The notes beneath the pieces were generated by a model. It was not told where the DNA came from. It saw nothing but the letters and a program-made list of their open reading frames with translations, and searched no databases. The translations under genes were made by a program, and so were the position numbers. A stretch of DNA of 64,000 nt from Gnetum montanum (taxonomy: Eukaryota; Streptophyta; Gnetopsida; Gnetales; Gnetaceae), in assembly GCA_015680685.1 (NCBI GenBank), contig MNCI01004834.1:56978-120977 (forward strand), in the 5' to 3' direction. Below, one piece after another: positions 13,471 to 26,951 of the stretch (positions are counted from its first letter, which is position 1; each line of letters starts with the position of its first letter).

Positions 13471-14099
13471 GATCTTGATCCTTCTCACATCCTATGTGCT
13501 TATAACCCTGTAACCATATGTACTTGTAGACTTATAGCCTAGTTTGTATTTTTACCTTTTCTTTATGTCAAAGTTGGATTTGCTTATAGCTTAGAGTTTA
13601 CTTTGGTTTTGCATTTTTACTTTTAAAGCCTTTCTTTTACTTTTATTAAAAAACCATTATAAAATTTTTACAAGTTGGAAAAAATCCATAAATAATTTTA
13701 TGTTTTCTTTTATCATATGGCCCATCATGGCCTAAAACTGGGAATAACACATAGCCTACCATGGCCTCAAACTAGCAAACAATCTTTTAACTTATTTTTG
13801 TTCTAGTTTACAATCTTGTTACCTAGCTATTTAAGCCTTTTTTTAGCCAATAGAGTCTTAGACCATAGATTACAACACAAAACTGTAATAAAACCATGAT
13901 GTTAAAACAATATAATTAAAATTGAAAATTAAAATTAAAATGTCTATAACATAATAACATGATGTTGCAAAATGTTAAACATGAACTATCTCCAACTAAA
14001 TAAATTAGCTAACATTAGTCATACATCATCAAAGTAAAATCACATCAACAAAGGGTAACCGAAACTAAAATAGTCATGATAAGAGGTCACTAGGTAATG
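13471..14099. other. Spacer between Tat-1 protease and antisense gene
   Basis: AT-rich non-coding DNA. Two copies of a GGCCT(A/C)AAACT motif lie at about 13721-13790, the same place relative to protease as the motif cluster at 35041-35170 in Tat-2. No gene seen. Confidence 0.4.
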
Positions 14100-17000
14100 C
14101 TAAGGAGCATCTAGAAGAGTTGATGAAGCATCATTTTCACCTTTGTCATTGGGGCCACTACCATCATCTGGTGCCTATAACATGACAACACAAAATTGAT
14201 TAGTAACCAACACATATCAAAACTAAAATTAATAACTTAAAACATAATAAAACCAAAACTAAAACAAGCAAACTTGATATTGTTCTAGAGCTGCATGATC
14301 CATGGGAAAGTCTTGAAGACCAACCTCTAAATGTTGTAGCATTTGATCTTTAGTCCTGTTGGCCTAGTTAACATCCCTAAAATTAATACCCATGAGGATA
14401 TTACTCTTGTCAACATCACCCCATGTGGGTGGATCATGTGAAAACATGGTATTAGTTACCTCCCTTAAGGTAGTAGTCATCTAACAAGTGGGGGATTCAG
14501 CTACAATCACACTCTTCATGAACATCTTGTAAATTTCCTTCATATTAATTCCCATCATGAACAACTCTAGCCATCACTACTTTGTAGACTCCTCTTGTAA
14601 CCATTTGAGGTAGGCAGCTTGCTTAGCCTTGTACATCCTCTTGTGGTCCTTTTGTATGCGACCCCACTCAAGGACTCAAGCACAGTAATCCTTCCACTCA
14701 CTAACCTTGTGGTTTATCAAATCTATCTAAAGCTTTTATTCCCATAACTCTCTAGCAAGGGCAACCTTGCCATGAATTAAATTCCAATAGTAGGCCCAAG
14801 TTATCTCCTTCATGCACAAGAAGTCCCTATTGGTCACTTGGACCTCCACAAAATCTTTGCAATCTTTGATATCTTTTATCTCCTCCTTCAGCTATGTGTT
14901 TTTCCCCTTAGTGCCACAACTTGTTCCCATAGGAACTCATTGGAGCATCTACATTCTCACAAAGACTTGGCACATGAGAGTGCACATCCAATGGCACCCT
15001 CATATAACTTAAGTGAAATATTTTTGACATCAGGAGGTAAGGTATACACTGCAGCAACCTCTACTAGTTGGTCAAGATCCCATCTTTGTTTAGGCACTAT
15101 AACCAAAATAAAATAACAAAATCCAACAAATAAAACCAATTAATAATTAAAAATGAAAGATAATAAAAACTTCATAACCATATAAAATCATATAAAAATT
15201 AAAAACATGTAAGCAATAAAGAAAAATGGGCTAGAACTCTTACCAACTTCAAGAGCTATCTAATGTAACAAACTAATCATGTCTTCAATTACAGCTTGCA
15301 TAAATTCAAACTTATCAAGGGTATCCACCCATGGTTGCATGTGGGAGGTGGAAGTGGAAGCTTTAGCCTAAGGCTTAAAAGCTAAAATGTGGGTAATAAG
15401 CAATCAACAACTATAGCCAAGGTCAAACATGAACCAACAAAAAAATAATAACAACACATATAACCAAAAACCATAAACACCTAGGAGGTTCACCCAGTTG
15501 TTCATCCTTGAATAAGGCATCGAAGTTGTCCATGGGAGGATGAGGTAAGCCCTCATCCCCTTGGTGTTGCAACATCTCATCCTCATAATGTTTCAATACC
15601 TCCTCTTCTTGGCATCCTAGCTCCTCTTCTTCTTGATGCCTTCACTCCTCCTCAATAGCTGCTACTACTATCATGGCTTCTTGCTCTTGTTGCTTTTCTG
15701 TAAGAACATCAACCATAAAACATAGAACAATTTAGCACATTTTACCTAAGACCAAACTACTAAATCAACTAAAACCATAACTTTAAAACATATTAACAAA
15801 ACAACAAACCAAAATAGAACATACCTCTAACATCATGTTGCACCCTCTAAGCTTGATGATCAATTTCTTCTTCGCAAGCTCCTCTATCACTAGCATTATC
15901 TCATCCACCAAAGGTCTTTTTAGTTTTTCCATAACTAAACCCTCAACTTCAGTGCATAACTTCTTAACCTTTCCCATGTGACCAGCCTCAACATAAGACT
16001 CCTTCCCCATGCTATCAAAGGTTGCATAACATCTACCATAAATCCCCTTGGTGGTAATGGATAGCAATTCACTCATACCTTTTGGTGGATCCTAAGCATG
16101 TGTAGTAGAGACAAGATGCCTTACCCAAGGCTTGGTGAGTTGGAATGGATCTTGGATTACCCATTTCCCATCCTTCTTCACCACGAGGAACTTAGAAAAT
16201 CTCCAAAGATAAGCTACAAAGAGTGCAAAATGCACATGACACTTTATCTTGAGATTGTTCTTGAGCTTTAGAGTTTTCCATTATAGTCCAAAAATCAAAT
16301 GAGTAGCCCAGTTGAATCGAGCATCCTCAGTGAGGACCTACTTCATGGTCCAAGCTTGCTCCATGCCCATGATCTTTTACAATAACAACTTAGGATGTGT
16401 ATGAGATTGAAACAAGGGGTACATCTCTCTAGCCTTCAAAACCCAAAACTGGTTTGCAGAAAGCCCTTTGGAGCCATGGTGAGTTTTTAACCACTCCTCC
16501 ACTTCCTCTCAGTGCTCCACCTCCTTTCCTACTTTGGTGATAACCATTGTGCCCTAATTATGAATACCAAAGGGGTCACTGAAGGTGGATGCATTAATGT
16601 CCAAGACCATTACCACACCATGTACACAAGTGACGAACCTCTTGACTCCTTGGCTAAAAGAGTCAATGATGTTCAACATCTCCACTATGGGAATGATTGG
16701 GCTTGGGATCATGAAGAGGTCAAACAAGCCCACATGAATGATCCTCACTCGAATAGCCTTAGGTGCCTATTTTGATAAGCCAGTCTATGCAGATTCCACC
16801 TCACCAAACTTAAGAATCAAGGTCTCCTCAATTCATCCTAAAGTGATAACTATAACTTCAACTGATGGAGTAACCTTTGCAACATAATGAAAAATAGCTC
16901 ATTAGCGTTAGCATAGGTGCACCATGTAAAACAAAATAGAACAAATATACCCAAGTTAAAACTAAATTAACATGACTACTTAGACAACAAAAAATAACTT

Positions 17001-17864
17001 AATAAGTGCATAATTAGGAAAAACATGAGCATACCCAAATCAACAAACAAAAATACTTACTTCACCTATATGATGTAGGTATTGTGGGAGCTCTAAGAGA
17101 TGGGTTTGCTTCTACATTGATAGATGGATTCTCCCACCAACTATCTATCATCCCATTAGCCAAACATCTCTTATAGGCCTTAGGATGGCATTTGATGCAA
17201 TCTTCAAGGTCATCCTCTATTTGTTCCATTACCACAAGCCTCACATTTGAGCTCTTGGTAAATACCTCTAATGCTATGTGGGCTAGGAGTAGAAGTTTGT
17301 CACCTTTGATGAATCCTTGTTCATCAACCCTAAACCTATAGGCAAGTAAAATAATGCAAAGCATTATGACCAAAAATAATGATGAACTTAAAATAAATTT
17401 TAATAACCATCTCACTTACCCCTATATGTGGTAGATGGTGCCTAGAGGATTTTGAAACAATGGATGAGCATGGTGGCCAACAATCAAAGTGTTGTCCATG
17501 TTGAATTAGTTGAATTCTAGCAACTCCCAAATTTTTGACAATTTTTGAGTGTCCATAGTAGTCATGTCATCATTGGTTTCATCCTCTGCACAGACATCAA
17601 GTTCATCAATCATGAACTTGATGATCAAGCCAGAAGAACCAGGCAAAAGGGTTTCCACTATCATTGCTACTGTCGCAAGTGTCAAGTGTGACCAAACCAT
17701 CATACTATAATTCTGAAGTAAGGAAATCCTTGGCTACAAGCCTAAACCACATGCCATGATGTCCCCACTCCATATCAAGAATTGGAGTGTTGGGTCTTGG
17801 GAGATGGATGTAGCATAGGAGCCCCACCATCTCTATAACCACCAAGATGGGCTTCAAGAAGGCC
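14100..17864 (-). pseudogene. Antisense multi-exon gene of Tat-1
   Basis: Read on the minus strand this stretch breaks into blocks bounded by GT/AG sites: about 17864-17420, 17335-17066, 16861-15825, 15697-15481, 15366-15244, about 15100-14700, and an end at TAG 14102-14100. The blocks match the antisense gene of Tat-2 in order and at protein level. Examples are HGVVMVLDINASTFSDPFGI against HGVRVVFEINDQLFADLFGV, KFLVVKKDGKWVIQD against EFLVVRENGVWILQD, and PWVDTLDKFEFM against PWTKTPDKFTFM. An acidic Glu-rich stretch lies near 15560-15690. The start exon was not found. The hydrophobic LPxP-type motif HGVxVxF..x..F.DxFG resembles plant-transposon-associated domains, but no function is known to me. 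Antisense extra ORFs are known from the Tat lineage. Confidence 0.65.
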
Positions 17865-19300
17865 CTATAACATCCAACATGTAACCGTTACAACCATGCA
17901 TAAACCAAAACTAAAATTAAATAATCCAAAATAATAATGGAATAATATTACAAGTATTATGACAACCTTTATTAGCCTTTATGACCATTCAATATAGAAA
18001 ATAACAATAAATACCAATTGAAACAATTCACACTTAACAAAAATGACGATTTACAACCAAAAAGGTGAAAATGATCATCTATAACTAAAAACATGAAATT
18101 GATAGTTTGAAACTGAAAACATGGAAATGATAGTGTAAAGCTAAAATTTTAGTTTTCATGCTAAATTCTGTACTTAGAAAAATTTAGAATACAACTTAAA
18201 TTCATAACCCAAAATACCATGAACCTCAACAACAACATCAAAACCAGAAAAATGGCCATGGGAAATCATGGACAAAAAATATCAAAAAAAACTAATTTGA
18301 TTCAAACCACCTCTAAACCTTTTCCTAACATTTCAAGGTATGCCTAGGACCATGGGACGTTGATGCAAAAACATTTTCAAGGTACCAACGTTGCCCATCT
18401 TCATAGGGATAAATGCGTAATAACCTCTTCGCACAACATTATGAAAATGACCATAGAAAATTAACTCTTTAACTAAATTTAATGATTTCACATCCGTTGG
18501 AATCATAAAATCATGTACTAAACCCCATAACAAGAAATCATAAAAATTCTTAACCTTCTTTTCAAAAAAAATTACAAAGTAGCCTAACTAGGGTAGCCAT
18601 GCCAAAAACCCATTTTCATGCGAGCTCACAACCATAAAAACCAAACCGTTTCTTTAGATTTGATGGTTCAAAGTTCATTGGAATCCTTGAATATCAAACT
18701 ACAAATCCATAATCATTAAAGTCAAAAATTAGTAACCATTTACTGTAGAAAAATCACCAAACTCATACTAAAAAAAGGCAAAAAACAAAAAACCCACTTG
18801 ACACAGCCTTACGAAAACAACAATAGAAAATTAATTGTAAGGTGAAACCAAGTGGTTCAAAAATATAGATGACCAAAAAATAGTAGGAGATAACATTGTA
18901 ACATTTAAAAAATTAAAAACATAACTCTTTACTTAGGAAAAAATTCAAAATCGGCATTGCTTTTCTTGGTTGAAAAAATTAGAAAAACCCATGGAAAACA
19001 TGAAACTAACATTTAAACCTCAACGTAAATAAAATCCAAAGCCCAAGTAACACCAAGAATGGATAACATAACCAAAACCTATGATGGGATTTTTAAAAAA
19101 TCCCAAAATAACCAATAAATAGGCCTAGATCTGAAAAATGGGATACATAACATAAACCTAATAAACGGAATACATGGAATGAGTGGAAAATTGGAATAGA
19201 CTATGTATCTAGGATAGTTAGTGGTAGAGCCTTCTCCAATCTTGGGACAAAGAAGGTGTGAGATGCAATAGATTAGTGCAAAGAATATGAGAAATCCTTT
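17865..19300. other. AT-rich spacer in Tat-1
   Basis: A-rich on the plus strand, many homopolymer runs, short open frames only (for example 18333-18533 minus). By position it corresponds to the first intron and 5' part of the antisense gene, but no ATG exon or TATA box like those of Tat-2 was recognised. Confidence 0.4.
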
Positions 19301-21850
19301 GGTTTTAGTAGTCCTAGAATGACTACGCTAGCACTGCATGGGAAAAACAACTATAACTATGCTAGAGCTAGTGTTGGTGGCAAGAACAAAGCTCCAACTT
19401 GGGTGCAGTAGCTAAGAAGTGTAAAAACAACAATTATCTTTGACAAGTTTAACCATAAAAATCCATTTAAACCTAGGTGCCCACATACAAACCTTGGCTT
19501 TCTTTTACAACTCCACTTCACTTGGTGATACAATTGGTAACTTGGAACTACGTTGGGTTGTGGGAAGCTTTTCCTTCAAAATTTGCTAATTTCATGACGG
19601 TCCCACTAGGTGCTCCAAGAAATAGCTCAAAACACCATGACTATGCTGAGGATTTTTTGTTGCCAAGCTTGACTATGCTGGCCTTAAGCTTAGGAAAACC
19701 ATCGGATAGGTGTCATATCCCATCCATTCACTCTTAAAACCAATCCCTAATCTTCCATCCATGCAAAAAAAAAAGCCTCATGACCAAGAGGAGCAAGGAG
19801 ATGTTGGCATCTAGAAGCTAAACTACCAAAAGCCATGAAAATTCATGAAAACTTGATTATCCCATGTGACTACGCTTACTACACTAGCCTAGTGTAGTCA
19901 CAATAGGTAGCCAACATAGTCCATGGTGGAATAGACTTTTCCTAGTCCATCTAGCTTCCAATTGACTTCAAACTACTAGCCTACATCATTGAACACTGGT
20001 CAAATCTCCCAGTAACCTCAAAACTCGGTTGAATTTTTTCATTTGTGCCACTTTTTTTGTTTTTCCTATAACTATGCTAGTAAAACTTAGTGACTATGCT
20101 AGCCCAGTGTAGTCATAGGGTTTAGAAGAGGAATAGACCATGTAGACCATCATACACCTCCAAAACTTCATCTTGGAGCCTCCACACCTCCCCAAGACCT
20201 CCAAGAACCCCAACCTACCTACCAATAGCGTAAAAATCCTTCACAAACCCCTAAAATTTTTTTTCTCAAGTGTGACTACACTAGGCCAGCATAGTCACAG
20301 TGGGTAGCCAATGTAGCCCACCTAAGAAGCCTAGAACAACTCATTTCCTAGTCCAACTTGCCTTCTAAGAACCCCAAAACCCAGCAAAGCTAACAACCTA
20401 GATAAAGCTTGTCACTTTTCCCCTTTGGAATAGTTTCCAACCCCAACTACACTGGGGATGGTGTGACTATGTTGGGCTAGTGTAGTCATTAGTTTTACCC
20501 ACCATAGTCTACCTAAAATTAATCAAAAGTTTTCACAAATAGCAAAAAATTCATTTTTGGAAGTCTTGGGACCCTGCTGAAGTCAATTTTAGCAAAAAAA
20601 CCTAATATTTCCCATCTCCAAAACCCAAACTACATTGACAACTACTGCAGCTATGTTGGGCTAGCATAGCCACTAGTCTTGTCCACATTTTGGAGCCTAA
20701 AACAACTCAAATTCAATTTCTAGAACCTCATTTTCAATTGCAAAACCTAACTAGTGCACATTGGGATCATCAAACCTTGGAGTTGAGCTAGGTTTCATCA
20801 TTTTTCATGCCACATTTTATGAATATGTTGGGCCAACATAGTCACTAGTGTTACCCAATGTAGTTAGCTTGGAACTACCCAAAAAAGCTCAGAAACTACC
20901 AAAATCAATTTCCAAAAAGACCTAGAACACTACCAAAGAATCCTAAGACCTTGGAACCTTGGAAAACAAGTAGAAATTCATCATCTTTCACCATTTTTCA
21001 TCTCTAATCCCTTAACTACATTAGCAATTGCATGCCTAGTGTAGTCACAAGGTATTTGATCTTCCAAGACATAAACAATCATCAAAACTAAAAACTCTAA
21101 TACTAAAACCCTAGCCAGCAACACTAGTGACCCCAAAAGTCCATTAGCATTATTGATTGAGCTCCAAAACACACCAAAATTCATTTCCCATGCATAAATA
21201 CACTAAGAAAGCTTGTGACTATGCTAGCTTAGCATAGTCATAGTAGGAAGGGAAAATTTGACAATAACAATCAACAGTGTACCAAAATGGTCAAAAACAA
21301 ATCCAGAATGCCTAGAACCTTGCCCCATGTCATCTAGCTACAATTTTACTTTGCTTTGGCCCTATAAACATCAAATTCCACTCAACTATGATGGCCCAGC
21401 ATAGTCATAGTAGGAAGGAAAAATATGGCAATAACAATCAATAATATATCATTCAAAATGGCCCAAAACTGACCCAACATGTCCCAAACCCTGCTTCATG
21501 TCACCTAGTTGCAATTCCACTATGTTTTAGCCCTAGAAATCCTATGAACTCATCTATTTCTTGTGACTACATTGGGGCCTGCTAGCCCATCATAGTCACC
21601 ATCAAGTACATGTTTTTTGGCCTTCTAGGAGATCAGGATAGTGTCAAAACTTGCAAATCTTCAATACCCACCCCCTATGCTAGATGTTTGGGCCATTGGA
21701 AGTCCAAAAGTGATCATACTAAGCTTGGGAAACTACCACTAAATGTTGACTACGTTGGAGAATGCATGACTACATTTGGCTAGTGTAGGCATAAGAAAAA
21801 GTACCAATTTTGCCTCAAAACAACCCTAGAATGATCCCCTCATGTGCCCA
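19300..21850. repeat. Array of short interspersed palindromes (GACTATGCTAG...CTAGCATAGTC type)
   Basis: At least ten copies of an imperfect dyad of the form GTGACTATGCTAG-CCTAGCATAGTCAC recur every 100-250 bp, for example near 19865-19905, 20095-20118, 20270-20303, 20463-20490, 20645-20672, 20822-20850, 21210-21243, 21385-21412, 21565-21600 and 21766-21792. The DNA between copies is unrelated, so this is not a simple tandem array. No coding signature. Confidence 0.65.
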
Positions 21851-22689
21851 AACTCCCCCAACAACTTTGTAGCCTCATACCATGGCCTACTAAGGTCTAA
21901 AACTAGCAAAATCTAACCTTTCTTAACTAGTATTGTCCAAGTTTTACCACTTGTATTCCATTATGATGGATTTGGCCTTGTTTTATGGTGCTTTGACTTG
22001 TTTTACCCTTATTGTGCATTATTGACTTTCATTACCATCAGTTGACCTCATCTAGCGTTTACATTATTTCAATCTCATCACATTTACCTTTGTTTTCTCT
22101 ATTAGGGCCCATTTTAACCCTTGTTTGGCCTTGATTGGTGTTAAGTGATGAGGTTTGACCATCATTTGACACCATTTAACCATAACCTACTAAGGCCTAA
22201 AACTAGCCTAGTGTAACCTTGTTTTCTATATTTGACCTTAATTTCCATATTCTTATGGTATTTTAACTTATTTTGACCTTTATTTGACCTTGTTTGGATT
22301 TCATTTCATCCCATTTATTTTCACATAAATCCTAATAGCCTAGTTGGCCTTGTTTGCATTTTGTTTGACATTGGGATAGTATGTGTTTGCATATTTACTA
22401 TGGTATTTTACATCATTTTAGCGTTATTAATTCATTTTACCCAAGTGCCACTTATTGTGCTTATGGTTGATATGTAAGATTGGAGTATGAACACCTGGAA
22501 GCAAATCACCATCCCTTTGAGCCTAAATGGACCCCACAATGGTGTTGAATAATGTATTGATCTTGATTGCCTAGATCTTGAGCCTGAGAGTCTTGTTAAC
22601 CACATAGGCTCAATCAAAAACTCCCTAGAGTGGTTTGAGAACCTAGTTAAAATCCTTGACCTTGAGGCTAGTGACATAACTAAAGACTT
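21851..22689 (+). other. Spacer upstream of Tat-1 RT with boundary motifs
   Basis: Copies of CTACTAAGG(T/C)CTAAAACTAGC occur at about 21886 and 22188 inside T-rich DNA full of TTTGACC-like words. From about 22540 the plus strand begins to read as decayed pol upstream of RT. Confidence 0.45.
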
Positions 22690-23600
22690 TCTAATTGAGG
22701 TTCCTATCATGACACAATAATGAGGATAAAACATTAAAACTAAGTTCCTCACTAGAACTTCAACAAGCTCAAGACATCGCCAAGGTACTACAAGATAACA
22801 TTAAGGCATTTGCTTGGTCATATGAAGATATTCTAGGTCTAGACCCATGTTTAGTCCAACACAACATCATACTTGATCCTAGAATTAGGCCAGTTAAGCA
22901 AAAGGTTCATAAGATTAGACCTAATTTAGCCTTAGCAATTTGTGATGAAGTCACAAAACTATACCAAGCTAGTTTCATTAGATCTGTTGAATATGTAAAA
23001 TGGGTGTTCAACATAGTGGTAGCCCCTAAGAACAATGCGAATATACATATTTGCATAGATTTCTAAGACCTAAATAAGGTAACCATTAAGGATGATTTCC
23101 CTTTACCTAGTATTGAACAACTTATCAATACTACAGCTAGACATGCCTTATTATCCTTTATGGATGGGCTTTCAGAATACAACCAAATTAGGATTAACCC
23201 AAAGCATCAACTCGATACAACCTTAATGACCCCTTTGGGTACCTTTTGTTATACCATGATGCTCTTTCGTCTTAAGAATGTGGAAGCAACCTACGACTAA
23301 GCTATGACATATATCTTTAGTGATTACATTCTTGGTTTGCTCAATGATTATGCAGACAATATAGTCATTAAGTCCAACATGGCTAATGATCATACACATC
23401 ACCTAGATCTTATACTTAAGAAATGGCTTAAACATGAGCTTAAGATTAATCCAAAAAATTGTGTCCTTGGTGTCAAAACTGATAAGATGCTTGGCTTTGT
23501 AGTATTCAAAGTAGCGATTTGTGTTGGTCCTAATCAGGTTAAGGCCATATCCAACTTGGTAATACCAACTAACCTTAAGGAGCTTTAGGGATTATATGGC
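22690..23600 (+). pseudogene. Reverse transcriptase of Tat-1 (few stops)
   Basis: The RT domain can be read almost continuously. IIL DPRIRPVKQKVHKIRP starts the domain, NIVVAPKNNANIHICIDF is the fingers motif, DDFPLPSIEQLI follows, SFMDGLSEYNQIRINP is the first Asp motif, and YADNIVIKS is the catalytic loop, with Asn where the family has the second Asp of YADD. PKNCVLGVKTDKMLGFVV follows. Stops interrupt it at about 23066 and 23299. The catalytic Asp-to-Asn change makes activity unlikely even without the stops. It would have copied element RNA in the particle. Confidence 0.85.
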
Positions 23601-24860
23601 AGATTACAATTTATTCATAGGTTTATTGCTAGGCTTACAAATAAGTTACAATCCATGCAACACTTACTTAAGAAAGGAGTTCACTACGAGTGGATGGCTT
23701 AATGCTAAGAAGCCTTTGAAAATATTAAGTAAGAGTTGGCCCAACTACCGATAATCTATCCCCTACAAGAGGATAAACCATTTTACATCTACCTTGCTAT
23801 CTCTAACACATCTATTGTGTCTCTACTTTAACAAAAATGTGATGATGGAGCAAAGATGCTAGTATACTACCTAAGCATCTAAAGTAGAAAAGTACTATCT
23901 AAAGTGGAGAAGTACTAACTAGCACTAGTCTTCTCATTGAAGAAGTGGAGATACTACCTCTTTAGGAGCTAAGTCAATGTCATTTGCAAAAAACAACATG
24001 CTTAGGACCATAACAACCAACATCTTTGAGAGTAGCCATATAGCCTAATGGAAAGCCATAACCATATATTTTAACCTTCATTACATCTCTCAGTCCTCAA
24101 TGAAAGGTCAAGCTATAGCTATACAACTTACAGTTTCACTTGTTGATGATCATGAAACCATAGATTTTGAGTTTCCAATTGAACATGTTAACACCATTAG
24201 CCAAGTGCTCAAGGATTATGAGGTGGTCATGCACTTTGATGGAGCTTCAACTATTCATGGATCCAGTGTTGCTGTTATCATAACATTTCTGTCTAGTGAA
24301 ATCCTACCCTTTGCATATCATTTTGAATTTCCATGTACTAATAACATAGCGAAGTTCAAGGGTTTGATCAAAGGGATGATGGTAGCTCATGACCAAGAAA
24401 TTAAACACTTAATGATCAGAGGTGACTCATAACTTATGGTCAACCAAGTAACTATGGTTTATGCATGTAAAGACAAACATTTACAACCTTGCTATGACCT
24501 AGGAAATAAATTGCTACAATAATTTACTAACGTGAATAGCCAAGATGTACCCCAAATTGAGAACACCATAGTTGATGTCACTACAATGCTAGCACTTAGT
24601 GTGGTGCTAGATGTGTTTAGCAGGTTGCCAACCTTGATCGTGGACTATGCTATTTCGATCATGCAAAGAACTGAGAATGCCTTTTTGGTAATAGTTCATA
24701 CTACTCTTGTAAAGGAGTGGTACGACAATATCAAGTTTTACCTTATGCATGATGAACCCTCACAAGGCCTAACTATTGCTTAAAAGGACATTGTACATAA
24801 ATGATCAAAATAATATGATATAGTACGTGATAATAGATTATGTTGATGGTCCTACGATGA
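23601..24860 (+). pseudogene. Dual RNase H region of Tat-1
   Basis: First comes the decayed ordinary gypsy RNase H (about 23740-24090), with FYIYLAIS and KYxLALVFSLKKWRYYL. After the linker KGQAIAIQL a second, better kept RNase H starts at about 24220: VVMHFDGAS, CTNNIAKFKGLIKGM and IRGDS-LMVNQV. These are the Asp, Glu and Asp blocks of the archaeal-type enzyme, with Glu changed to Lys in AKFK. Having both domains in this order is the known signature of the Tat lineage. Long open frames at 24100-24432 and 24532-24783 cover the second domain and the linker. Confidence 0.8.
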
Positions 24861-25970
24861 CATATTGTTAGTGTTCTTGTGTAAAATCCAAGCCAAAATA
24901 GTCCTAGAGCAAGTTCACGAAGGTGTATGTGGGGGACATATAGAACCTAGAGCCATGACCACTAAAATTAGATGGTTAGGTTACTATTGGTCCTATATGG
25001 AGAACGACTGCCTGCAGAAGGTTAAAACTTGTGACACGTGTCAACAACATAGTAACCTTATACATGTATCACCAACCAAGTTGCACACTAGTTAGATAAC
25101 TTGGCCATTTCAGTAGTGGGGATTGGATATCATTGGATCTATAATGCTTAAGTCCTCCACAAGGCATAGCTTTATCATCACAGCAACCAAATACTTCACA
25201 AAGTGGGTTGAAGTTATTCCCTTGAGGAAGACTACATCTAAACAAGTCTATAAATTCATTCTGGATAACATAGTAGCCTGCATTGGCATACCTATGATCA
25301 TAGTCATAGATAATGAACCACATTTTAGTAGCCAAGAAACAAAAAAATTTTGTCATGACCTAGGCATTAAGCATTCCTTTTCATCATCATACTACCCTTA
25401 GGCCAATATATAAGTTGAGGCAAGCAATAAGGCTATCATAAACCTGCTCAGGAAAATGTTGAATAATAGTAAATGCATGTGGCATGAGTGGCTTGTCCAT
25501 GCACATTGGACCTACCGAACCACATACTGTGCTATAACAAGTGTAACTCTGTATAGCCTTGTTTATGGTTCTAAAGTTGTTTTACCTCTTAAACTACAAG
25601 TACCATCACTCTAAGCGGCTTTATATGACTTCATCAATGATGAACATAATAAGGAGTTATGTACCATGGACCTAGACTTGGTGGAGGAGCAACAAGTGCA
25701 AACACTAGCTCACATCGAATGTTACCAAGAGAGGCAGAAATGGCAACATCATCACAACTTGAACAAACGCAAGATCAAGAAAGGAGACTTGGTTCTCAAA
25801 GCTATTCACAAGCATGTTGACAAATTCTCAACCAACTGGGAAGGACCTTTCTCTATCACCAAGGCCTATGACAATGAGGCCTACTAGATAGCAGACATGG
25901 ATGAGAATGAATTAGTCAATCTAGTCAACCATTCCTATATAAAGTCATATTACATGCAGCCTATGAACAC
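24861..25970 (+). pseudogene. Integrase of Tat-1
   Basis: The zinc-binding domain is readable: H and H in HEGVCGGHIEPR and the CDTC pair in VKTCDTCQQHSN. The core holds WGLDIIGS (first Asp), TKYFTKWVEVIPLRKTT, VIDNEPHFSS (second Asp) and VEASNKAI (Glu), so the DDE triad survives. The C-terminal region (25666-25887 and on) has KRKIKKGDLVLK and KFSTNWEGPFSITKAY. Stops at 25093, 25399, 25411 and elsewhere inactivate the frame. It matches 1-1225 throughout. Confidence 0.85.
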
Positions 25971-26951
25971 TAACTTCTACAACTCACAAGCAAGCCTACA
26001 TTATCTCTTTTTGCACAATAGATGAGTTGTTGAACCTTGTAGCATTAGTGGCCGTTGGTAATTTAATTTGCTAGTTGTCTCATCTAGCCCTATGCATTTT
26101 ATTGTAACAACATGATTTCTTTGTCTAGTTTTCTTATCCTCTTGAAGTTTTTCTTGTAGGATGAAGCCTGGAAGTCATCATGGAGGTTCAACTCCTTACA
26201 GTAGCAAGTCATCATGTGACCTCAATGTGTAAGATTTGGTGAGTTTTTCTTGCTATACCAAGAGTGCTTGTTCTACATTATTACCATTACCACTCCTTGA
26301 GCTCAACCTCATAGACTATCTATGACCTTCCTCACCCTAAATAACAATGATGACCTATGCTTGACACTTATGCATTATGGCCATTTGGCATCCCTTCATT
26401 ATGTTCCACCATTAAGTCCATCAAATGCAACACATCTTGTTCGATGGAAAACCCAAATCAAAACTAGACTTGGTAATGAAATCCAATGAAGGTTTCACCC
26501 CAAAAAAATGGGGAAGCAAATTACCAAGAGGCCAAATAGTCAATGAAGCCAAAAAGGATAGACCAATGGCTTCAAACATGAAAAAGGAAGAGCCTAATGG
26601 CCAAAGAAACCTTGGAGTGAGATGTTGGTTCCTCAAACACATTGACAAGTAACCAATACCTCAAAAGATGAAATACCAAGACCACAATGATTAACATGTT
26701 GGTGCCATAGATGCAACCATGATATCAACATGGGGAATTCATTATTAGCCCTCCTAACCATCTCCCTATAGCCAATTATAGCCCTTTCCATAACCTTATC
26801 CCATCATCATCAAAAGCACTCTTTGGCATGGTGTGACACTACTGGATCAAGCACAAAGAGGGGATGTTGATGATGGACCTACAATGGAGTTTTTTATTCT
26901 TTGTGGATGTCTCTTAGGTCAATCCTCAACACATCAACAAAGAGGGGCCAA
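25971..26951 (+). other. 3' UTR and polypurine tract of Tat-1
   Basis: Non-coding DNA homologous to 1380-2290. It ends in CAAAGAGGGGCCAA immediately before the LTR, a typical plus-strand primer. A 75-residue frame at 26425-26652 lies here, but its counterpart near 1750-1990 is not open, so it is not called. Confidence 0.6.
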
